Origin: Gammaproteobacteria bacterium
GTDB taxonomy: Bacteria; Pseudomonadota; Gammaproteobacteria; Steroidobacterales; Steroidobacteraceae
Reading direction: 5' to 3'
NCBI GenBank assembly: GCA_003156695.1
Contig: PMHN01000260.1
Coordinates: 6,781 to 13,022 of the forward strand
Length of the DNA stretch: 6,242 bases
A program made the position numbers and the translations under genes. Of this stretch, positions 1-5,037 are shown in pieces. The notes beneath the pieces were generated by a model. The model worked only from the letters and a program-made list of their open reading frames with translations. It was not told the origin of the DNA and did no database searches. Positions within the stretch are counted from its first letter, which is position 1. Every line of letters begins with the position of its first letter.

Positions 1-837
1 CGGCCTGCCAAACTCCATGGCCCAGTAGACGCCGCGCTCGTCGCGCGCATTCACACCGAACCCGACTCCCACTTCGGTGAACGCCGGGTCCATCAGGTTG
101 GCGCAGTGATGCGGGCTCCCAAGCCACCCTGCGACCACTTCATCAGGGGTCATGATGCCGCTGGCGAGGTTCTCGCCCGTTTCGCGCCAGCGGTAGCCGC
201 TGCGCGTCACGCGTTGCGCCGGCGAGCTGCCGTCGCGGCCGGTGTGGTCCATGTAGCCGTGACTCGCCAGCTCCTGCGCGTATGCGAGCGCCGCGCGCTC
301 GAGGGTGGCGTTGAGGTTCAGCGGGGGGGCTGCGGCAAAGGCCAGCAGCCCACAGCGGCGCGACTGCGCGCGCGCCGTGTTCGTAAGCTGCAGCACCCGG
401 CGACTGATCGCGGCCGCGTCCTGTCGCGTGGGCGGCGAGAACGGCTCGGCGAACGCCAGCCGCACATCCGCACCGCGGCGCGCGACGCCGATTTCGCGAA
501 ACGCGGGATTGGTGCTCTGCTGGCAGAACTGCTGTGCGAGGATGCGCGCCACATCGCCGCCCGGCGGCACGCCCGAGACGCTGACCGAGAACGAGCTGAC
601 GGCGTGGTAGTGCGCGCGCTGCAGGGCAACGCCTAATGGCGCACCGGCCGCGAGCTGCCGCGCCACCTCGTCGAGCGTGGCGCTCGTGCGCAGCGGCGCC
701 GTGCCGCCGGGGCGCCCCTCACAACCGCGCGCACGCACGCTGTTGACCGCGTCGGCCACGTCGGCCGCGCAAGCCAACGGCGCGAGCATCACGAGCAGCG
801 CTGCCGCGCGCTGGCGTCTGATCCTAAGGTCGGTCAT
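1..837 (-). CDS. Secreted CAP (SCP/PR-1-like) domain protein, C-terminus cut by the window edge
   Basis: Reading the minus strand from the ATG at 837-835 gives 279 uninterrupted codons to base 1. Residues 1-24 look like a signal peptide: a basic start (RIRRQR), a hydrophobic core (AAALLVMLAPLA) and an A-C-A cleavage site before residue 25, so the product is probably exported. Residues 148-279 are a canonical bacterial CAP domain. Visible cavity and signature residues are H198 (GYMDHTG), E222 (GENLASG), H244 (SPHHCANL), E255 (PAFTEVGVG), and the closing strand YWAMEFGRP at 271-279. Homologues usually stop soon after this strand, so only a few codons are probably missing. Residues 27-135 resemble a degenerate second CAP-like lobe (see findings). 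CAP proteins are extracellular; bacterial members mostly have no defined substrate. It is divergent from the cardiolipin synthase gene with about 9 bp between starts and has no clear Shine-Dalgarno. The family call is firm, the role unknown. Confidence 0.9.
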   Translation of the reverse strand, partial: MTDLRIRRQRAAALLVMLAPLACAADVADAVNSVRARGCEGRPGGTAPLRTSATLDEVARQLAAGAPLGVALQRAHYHAVSSFSVSVSGVPPGGDVARILAQQFCQQSTNPAFREIGVARRGADVRLAFAEPFSPPTRQDAAAISRRVLQLTNTARAQSRRCGLLAFAAAPPLNLNATLERAALAYAQELASHGYMDHTGRDGSSPAQRVTRSGYRWRETGENLASGIMTPDEVVAGWLGSPHHCANLMDPAFTEVGVGFGVNARDERGVYWAMEFGRP

Positions 838-846
838 TGTTCGCTC

Positions 847-2004
847 ATGACGGGCCAGCGGGAGATGCAGCAATCTACAACCACCGCCTGGCCATGGCGA
901 CCGGGCAACGCATTTGAGTTCCTGGATGATGGCGCGCGGTTCTTCGCGCGCATGCTGGAGGCGATCGGTAGCGCGCGCGCCTATGTGCTGCTGGAGCTGT
1001 ACCTGGTGAATTCGGGCGCCATCGCGACGCGCTTTATCGAGGCGCTCTCGCAGGCCCGTGCCCGCGGCGTGCGGGTGTGCGCGGTGTTTGATAGCTTCGG
1101 CGCGCTCGGGCTCGCGCGCGCAGATCGGGCGCGCCTGCTGGCCGCCGGCGTGGAGCTGCGCTTCTTCAACCCCCTGCGTCTGCAGAATCGCCTGCTGAAC
1201 TTCCGGCGCGATCACAGGAAGCTGCTGCTCATCGACGGGCGGATGGCCTTCGTCGGTGGTGCGGGTCTCACGGATGAGTTTGCGACCGGCACTGCCGGTG
1301 AGCCGCCGTGGCACGAGATCATGCTGCAAATCGCCGGTCCCGTGCTCACGGACTGGCAGCACGCCTTCGCCGAGACCTGGCGGCGCTGCGGGAGTGAACT
1401 GCTGCTCGCGGCGTCGCCGCCGGCGGCGCCGCACGCCGACGGCGCTGCGGGCCGGCTGGCGTTAAGTGAGGCGCGCCAACGCTCGACCCTCGCCAACGAC
1501 GTGATCCGCCGCTTCGAGGCGGCGCGGGGGCGCGCCTGGGTCATGAGCGCCTACTTCGTGCCGTCGCGCCGTTTTCGCAAGGCACTGCGGCGGGCGGCGC
1601 GTCGCGGAGTGGACGTACGGTTGCTGGTGCCCGGTACGCGCACCGATCACCCCTGGGTGCGGCAGGCAGCGCGCCGCTTCTACGGCAAGCTGCTGCGCAA
1701 CGGCGTGCGGATTTTCGAGTATCAGCCGCGCATGCTGCACGCCAAGATGATCCTCTGCGACGACTGGGTATCGATCGGTTCGAGCAATCTCGACCGCTGG
1801 TCCTTCAGGTGGAATCTGGAAGCCAACCAGGAGATCGTCGACCGCGGCGCCAGCGATGCGGCGGCGGCCTTGTTCACGGCGGACTTCGCCGCCTCGTTGG
1901 AGTTGAGCCGCCGCTACTGGCGGGAGCGAGCGTGGCTCGATCGACTACGCGAGCGTATCGCCGGCGTGCTGGATGGCTGGCTTGACCGCTGGCGCGGGCC
2001 GTGA
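847..2004 (+). CDS. clsB: ClsB-like cardiolipin synthase (phospholipase D superfamily)
   Basis: The 385-residue product carries two phospholipase D HKD motifs. The first is H123-K125-D130 (HRKLLLID) followed by GG at 137-138. The second is H298-K300-D305 (HAKMILCD) followed by GSSNLD at 311-316 and the N-x-E segment (NLEANQE). Enzymes of this type transfer a phosphatidyl group between phospholipids to make cardiolipin at the inner membrane. There are no N-terminal transmembrane helices, unlike ClsA, and the opening W-R-P-G-N-x-F-x-F-L-D-D-G resembles the start of E. coli ClsB. The length is slightly below ClsB (about 410). The C-terminal tail (residues 355-385) is rich in Arg and Trp and could be a membrane-binding amphipathic segment (inference). 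The start is uncertain: ATG 847 has no Shine-Dalgarno, and an in-frame ATG at 865 is also possible. It converges on the deacetylase gene with 7 bp between stops. Another PLD-type phosphatidyltransferase (ClsC-like) is the main alternative. Confidence 0.87.
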   Translation: MTGQREMQQSTTTAWPWRPGNAFEFLDDGARFFARMLEAIGSARAYVLLELYLVNSGAIATRFIEALSQARARGVRVCAVFDSFGALGLARADRARLLAAGVELRFFNPLRLQNRLLNFRRDHRKLLLIDGRMAFVGGAGLTDEFATGTAGEPPWHEIMLQIAGPVLTDWQHAFAETWRRCGSELLLAASPPAAPHADGAAGRLALSEARQRSTLANDVIRRFEAARGRAWVMSAYFVPSRRFRKALRRAARRGVDVRLLVPGTRTDHPWVRQAARRFYGKLLRNGVRIFEYQPRMLHAKMILCDDWVSIGSSNLDRWSFRWNLEANQEIVDRGASDAAAALFTADFAASLELSRRYWRERAWLDRLRERIAGVLDGWLDRWRGP

Positions 2005-2011
2005 AGGCGCC

Positions 2012-2935
2012 TCAGGGGTTGGCAGCGAACAACTCGGTGCTGCGCACGAAGGCGAGCAGAAACGGTGCGAGCGTCCGCATCTGGGTGTCGTAGGCGCGCA
2101 CCGCCGCGAGCTTGCGATCCTCTTCCGCGGGTTCGAGCGCGAAAACCGCGGGCGTCACGCCGCGGATGCGCGGCGCAGGAGTGAGTGGCAGTCCCGGCTC
2201 GAGCCCGCGCGGACTTGGCCAGCCCTCGCCGCCGTGCACGATCCAGTAGCGCAGCTGCGCGCCGCCCGCCAGGCGCGCCATGGCCGCGGTAGCGAGGAGT
2301 CCCGCCGCGCGATGATCCGGGTGAGTGTCGCGGGGGCTCGGCGCCAGGACGAGTGTCGGCGCCACGCGCGTCAGCACCGCGGCAAAATCACGTTCGAGAC
2401 TCTCGCCGGTGTAAGGATGACCCGCAAACAGCGCGTCGGAGTAAGGGACTGCCGTCGCGCCGGTGAATCCGGAAGTGTAGGCAGTGGAGCGGTTGCTCGT
2501 GAGGAGCTTGAGTACGCCACGGTCGGGATAGCCCAGGAATAGCTGCCGCTCCGCCGGCACGCCGAGCATCCCGGTTGCCGCGCGCGCCTCGCGCATGCGC
2601 CGCGCCGCGAGATCCCGCGCCTTTGCCGGTGCGAACACACGGTGCTCGATGAGCAGCATGTCGAGCTCTGAAGCATCGCCGCTGGTGATCCATACCACGC
2701 TCACGCGTCCGCCGGCGCGCACCACGCGCTGCATGAGACCGGCGCAGCACAAAGTCTCATCGTCCGGATGCGGCGCCACGACCAGGAGCGAAGTGGCGGC
2801 GCTCAAGGGCGGCAGGTCCTGCGCACTCGCAGGAGCTGCGGTTGCGGGTGCGCCGCCGGCGTTGCCTGCTGCCAATGCGGCGAGCGCGGCCACTGCCGGT
2901 ACGGCGCGGGACGCAGTCAGCTTCCGGGCATGCAA
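2012..2935 (-). CDS. Exported PIG-L/LmbE-family metal-dependent deacetylase
   Basis: This 307-residue protein has the PIG-L/LmbE hallmarks. The motif APHPDDE lies at residues 54-60, with H56 and D59 as expected zinc ligands and D58 as the likely general base. A second motif, D-T-H-P-D-H at 203-208, supplies H205 and H208. Family members remove acetyl groups from N-acetylglucosamine-type sugars and related amides; the substrate here cannot be read from sequence. Residues 1-39 look like a signal peptide plus an Ala-rich linker (basic HARKLTASR, hydrophobic AVPAVAALAALAAG, possible cleavage after A-S-A at 36-38), so it probably acts in the periplasm. That separates it from cytoplasmic relatives such as MshB and BshB. 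The start is a TTG at 2935-2933, chosen because GGAG sits 8 nt upstream and the signal peptide begins there; the nearby ATG at 2931 is out of frame. It is divergent from the LOG gene and convergent with clsB. Confidence 0.88.
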   Translation of the reverse strand: MHARKLTASRAVPAVAALAALAAGNAGGAPATAAPASAQDLPPLSAATSLLVVAPHPDDETLCCAGLMQRVVRAGGRVSVVWITSGDASELDMLLIEHRVFAPAKARDLAARRMREARAATGMLGVPAERQLFLGYPDRGVLKLLTSNRSTAYTSGFTGATAVPYSDALFAGHPYTGESLERDFAAVLTRVAPTLVLAPSPRDTHPDHRAAGLLATAAMARLAGGAQLRYWIVHGGEGWPSPRGLEPGLPLTPAPRIRGVTPAVFALEPAEEDRKLAAVRAYDTQMRTLAPFLLAFVRSTELFAANP

Positions 2936-3004
2936 GAGCCGGGCTCCGTTAAGGAAAAATGCAGTGTCGCACGCGGGCAGCTGAATTCGTTAGAGTGCCA
3001 GCCT
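2936..3004. promoter_or_regulatory. Divergent intergenic region between the deacetylase and LOG genes
   Basis: These 69 bp separate two divergent starts and are richer in A/T than the surrounding coding DNA (for example GTTAAGGAAAAATG and GAATTCGTTAGAGT). Both genes presumably take their promoters from here or from the neighbouring gene's 5' end. A weak -10-like TAGAGT occurs at 2991-2996 on the plus strand, but no good -35 is placed correctly, so I do not call a specific promoter. No operator-like inverted repeat is evident. Confidence 0.4.
2944..2947 (-). promoter_or_regulatory. Shine-Dalgarno deciding the TTG start of the PIG-L deacetylase
   Basis: On the minus strand GGAG lies 8 nt before the TTG at 2935-2933. 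It supports the TTG as the initiation codon; no in-frame ATG nearby keeps the signal peptide intact. Confidence 0.6.
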
Positions 3005-3766
3005 ATGAACCACACACCCCTGCTGGCCTATCACGATCCGAAGTTCATTGACTCAGACGAGGGGCGACCGGTGCGCATCGTCTCGGAGTACCTCGCGCCG
3101 CTGCGCGCTTTCGGCACCTGCGGCGTCACGGCCACGGTGGTGTTCTTTGGGTCCGCGCGTATCCGTGCGGACGGGCCGCTCGGGCGTTACCTGGATGAAG
3201 CGGTCGAGCTCGCACGGCTGGTGACCGAATGGAATAAGACTCTGCCGGGCGAGCCGCTCGTGGTCTGCTCAGGCGGCGGCCCTGGGATCATGGAGGCCGC
3301 CAACAAGGGCGCCGCACTCGCCGGTGGCCGCACCGTGGGGCTCAACATCGGACTGCCGCACGAGCAGCGCCCCAATCCCTACATCACTCCGGAACTGTGC
3401 TTCGAGTTCCATTACTTTTTCATGCGCAAGCTGTGGTTTGCGCACCTGGCGCGCGCGCTCATCGCCTTCCCAGGGGGCTTCGGCACCTTCGATGAGCTGT
3501 TCGAGATCCTCACCCTCGCGCAGACACGCAAGATCGCTCGCTCGATCCCGGTGTTCCTCTACGGCTCCGCGTACTGGAAGGAAGTCGTCAACTTCGACGC
3601 TCTGGTACGCCACGGCACCATATCCGCCGAGGACCTGAAGCTGTTCGAGTTCGTCGATGAGCCGCGCGCGGCGCTGGAACTGCTCAAGCGGCGCGTCGTC
3701 CTGGATAGTCAGGCGGCGTCGACACCGGCGTTTGCGAAATCCCGCCACAGCACTGATCACGGCTAG
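3005..3766 (+). CDS. LOG-family protein (nucleotide 5'-monophosphate phosphoribohydrolase-like, Rossmann fold)
   Basis: The 253-residue product is a LOG (Lonely Guy)/TIGR00730-type protein, a family often mislabelled lysine decarboxylase. Signatures in order are VVFFGSAR (residues 45-52), SGGGPGIMEAAN (89-100), the conserved R141-K142 in FFMRKLWF, and PGGFGTFDE (156-164), the nucleotide-binding/catalytic P-G-G-x-G-T-x-x-E motif with E164. Characterised members hydrolyse the N-glycosidic bond of cytokinin nucleotides or purine/pyrimidine 5'-monophosphates, releasing base and ribose 5-phosphate. The protein is soluble with no signal peptide. About 44 residues precede the core Rossmann strand, longer than the shortest (about 190 aa) LOGs, and a polar tail follows residue 232. 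The frame stays open far upstream, opposite the deacetylase gene; ATG 3005 is chosen because homology begins just after it and AGAG lies 9 nt upstream (weak). It converges on moeB with 9 bp between stops. The true substrate is unknown. Confidence 0.87.
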   Translation: MNHTPLLAYHDPKFIDSDEGRPVRIVSEYLAPLRAFGTCGVTATVVFFGSARIRADGPLGRYLDEAVELARLVTEWNKTLPGEPLVVCSGGGPGIMEAANKGAALAGGRTVGLNIGLPHEQRPNPYITPELCFEFHYFFMRKLWFAHLARALIAFPGGFGTFDELFEILTLAQTRKIARSIPVFLYGSAYWKEVVNFDALVRHGTISAEDLKLFEFVDEPRAALELLKRRVVLDSQAASTPAFAKSRHSTDHG

Positions 3767-3775
3767 CGAGGATTT

Positions 3776-4909
3776 TCAAGCGACGTCGAGCGTGGGATCC
3801 ACTTCGCGAGCCCAGGCCTGCAAGCCTCCCTCGAGATTTGCGGGTGAAGCGATTCCTGCTTCCAGCGCCATCGAGCAGGCGGCAAGCGAGCGGCCGCCGC
3901 TTCTGCAGATGAACACCGGGGCGGCACTTTTCGGGATCTCGGCGAGGCGTCGTGGCAGCTCGCCCAGCGGGATGTGACGCGAGCCGGCGAGATGTCCGGC
4001 GTTGAACTCGTAGGGTTCACGCACGTCGACGAGGAGCGCAGTCCCGGTTTGCAGCAGTGAACGCAGCTCGCTCGCCGACAGCCGCCGCACGCCACCGGGA
4101 GCTGCAGTGGCACCCGCAGGCTCTTCATCGCGTGGCTCGGTGATGCTGGGCGCATCGCCGCACACCGCGCAGTCACGCCGGCGGCTGACACGAAATTCCT
4201 GGAAGCGCATCTCGAGTGCGTCGTAGGTGAGGAGCCGGCCGGTGAGCGGCTCGCCCACGCCGGTGATGAGCTTGATCGCCTCGGTTGCCTGTAGCGTACC
4301 GAGCACGCCCGGCAGCACCCCGAGGACACCCGCCGCGGCGCAGTTGGCAACCAGGCCATCGCGCCCTTGCGGAAACAGGCACCGGTAGCACGGCCCCTGG
4401 TTCGGCACGTAGGTCATCAGCTGGCCTTCGAACCGATGGATCGCCGCCGACACCAGCGCCTTGCCGTAGAGCACGCAGGCGTCGTTGACCAGATAACGGG
4501 TCGAGAGCCGGTCAGTGCCGTCAACTACGACGTCGTACCCGGCGAGCATGGCGCGCACGTTGGCGGCCTTGAGTTCCACGTTGTGGGCATTGACGCGGAT
4601 CTCGGAGTTCAGGGCCACCAGCCGCTCGCGGCCCGCATCGGCCTTGGGGTTCGCAATGGCGGCGGAGTCGAATAACACCTGACGCTGCAGGTTGGAGAGG
4701 TCCACGCGATCGAAATCGAGGAGCCCGAGTGTTCCACAGCCCGCCGCGGCGAGGTACAGCGCCGCAGGCGACCCCAGGCCGCCGGCGCCGACGATCAGCA
4801 CTCGTGCAGCTTTGAGCCTTTCCTGGCCCGCGGTCCCGATCTCCGCGAGTGCGAGGTGCCGTTGGTAGCGCGCGCGTTCCGAAGCCGACAGGGACATGGC
4901 GGCGAGCAT
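3776..4909 (-). CDS. moeB: MoeB-type sulfur-carrier adenylyltransferase fused to a C-terminal rhodanese domain
   Basis: Residues 8-255 are an E1-like ThiF/MoeB domain. R17 lies in YQRH, the nucleotide loop GAGGLG is at 41-46, DFD at 65-67, NLQRQ at 73-77, K89, and D133 in GTDR. Zinc cysteines are C174/C177 (CYRC) and C247/C250 (CAVC); C190 matches E. coli MoeB Cys187. Residues 276-373 are a rhodanese domain with the active-site loop C335-RSGGR, joined by an acidic/Ala/Gly linker (256-275). Such enzymes adenylate the C-terminal Gly-Gly of a sulfur carrier (MoaD, ThiS or similar), and the rhodanese can pass persulfide sulfur to it, as in MOCS3/MoeZ. E. coli MoeB (about 250 aa) lacks the rhodanese. 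No carrier gene is in the window, so molybdopterin, thiamine or tRNA thiolation cannot be separated by context. Two starts are possible: ATG 4909, or ATG 4897 with AGGA 11 nt upstream. The latter would lose four residues. Confidence 0.9.
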   Translation of the reverse strand: MLAAMSLSASERARYQRHLALAEIGTAGQERLKAARVLIVGAGGLGSPAALYLAAAGCGTLGLLDFDRVDLSNLQRQVLFDSAAIANPKADAGRERLVALNSEIRVNAHNVELKAANVRAMLAGYDVVVDGTDRLSTRYLVNDACVLYGKALVSAAIHRFEGQLMTYVPNQGPCYRCLFPQGRDGLVANCAAAGVLGVLPGVLGTLQATEAIKLITGVGEPLTGRLLTYDALEMRFQEFRVSRRRDCAVCGDAPSITEPRDEEPAGATAAPGGVRRLSASELRSLLQTGTALLVDVREPYEFNAGHLAGSRHIPLGELPRRLAEIPKSAAPVFICRSGGRSLAACSMALEAGIASPANLEGGLQAWAREVDPTLDVA

Positions 4910-4953
4910 CCTCGCTGCCGCTCGATCATGTCAACGAATACGGCGGGTTACAC

Positions 4954-4983
4954 GTCCCGGACTTCGCTTACGCTCGCCGGGGT
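4954..4983. repeat. Possible REP-like palindromic element
   Basis: Arms CCCGG (4956-4960) and CCGGG (4977-4981) are complementary, with two more G-T pairs outside them. They flank a 16-nt loop, ACTTCGCTTACGCTCG. A short GC stem around a TTCGC/TACGCTC-type loop is the usual look of intergenic REP elements in GC-rich Proteobacteria. Only one copy is present here, so the repeat nature cannot be confirmed. Confidence 0.35.
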
Positions 4984-4991
4984 CGTATGCT
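4963..4991 (+). promoter_or_regulatory. Weak candidate sigma-70 promoter for the DUF885 gene
   Basis: TTCGCT (4963-4968, 3 of 6 to TTGACA) and TATGCT (4986-4991, 4 of 6 to TATAAT) are separated by exactly 17 bp. Transcription would begin near 4998, leaving a leader of about 40 nt that includes the GC hairpin. It overlaps the REP-like palindrome, so the match may be accidental. Confidence 0.25.
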
Positions 4992-5009
4992 GCGCGCGCT
5001 GTCGACAGG

Positions 5010-5022
5010 CCGCCGAAGGCGG
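5010..5022 (+). other. GC hairpin just upstream of the DUF885 ribosome binding site
   Basis: CCGCC-GAA-GGCGG forms five G-C pairs around a three-base loop, extendable by one G-T pair (5009/5023). It ends 3 nt before the Shine-Dalgarno. There is no T-tract, so it is not a terminator. An effect on translation initiation or 5' mRNA stability is possible but inferred. Confidence 0.4.
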
Positions 5023-5025
5023 TGT

Positions 5026-5031
5026 GAAGGA
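5026..5031 (+). promoter_or_regulatory. Shine-Dalgarno deciding the GTG start of the DUF885 gene
   Basis: GAAGGA lies 6 nt before the GTG at 5038-5040, a strong match with good spacing. It fixes the start at the GTG, directly ahead of a classic signal peptide. Confidence 0.7.
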
Positions 5032-5037
5032 CTCAAG

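Larger units (their letters stand above)
4910..5037. other. Divergent intergenic region between moeB and the DUF885 gene
   Basis: These 128 bp carry the control signals for moeB (leftward) and the DUF885 gene (rightward). A perfect TTGACA lies on the minus strand at 4934-4929, but the matching -10 position would fall on the moeB start (GATGCT, weak), so it is not called as a promoter. The other contents (REP-like palindrome, possible rightward promoter, GC hairpin, Shine-Dalgarno) are listed separately. Confidence 0.5.

Noticed and set aside
323..329. Run of seven G (seven C on the CAP coding strand), a possible slippage site for phase variation
   Set aside because: Seven is short for phase variation, it encodes part of an Ala-Pro-Pro stretch in an intact frame, and there is no second repeat nearby.
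106..636. Long plus-strand open frame opposite the CAP gene
   Set aside because: It is Arg/Ala-rich with no family resemblance and lies antisense to a coherent CAP-domain protein. GC-rich DNA commonly leaves such frames open.
2005..2012. Palindrome AGGCGCCT between the convergent stops of clsB and the deacetylase gene
   Set aside because: There is no loop and no T-tract, so it cannot act as an intrinsic terminator. An 8-bp GC palindrome is expected by chance here.
1973..2542. 189-codon plus-strand open frame spanning the clsB end and the deacetylase gene
   Set aside because: It overlaps two well-supported genes, has low-complexity Arg-rich composition and no recognisable motif.
2768..3004. 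Upstream in-frame extension of the LOG gene
   Set aside because: The extra 79 codons lie opposite the deacetylase signal peptide region and read as Arg/Cys/Gly-rich noise. LOG homology starts just after ATG 3005.
2987..3004. TGGCAC on the minus strand, resembling half of a sigma-54 promoter
   Set aside because: The -12 GC element is absent at the required spacing.
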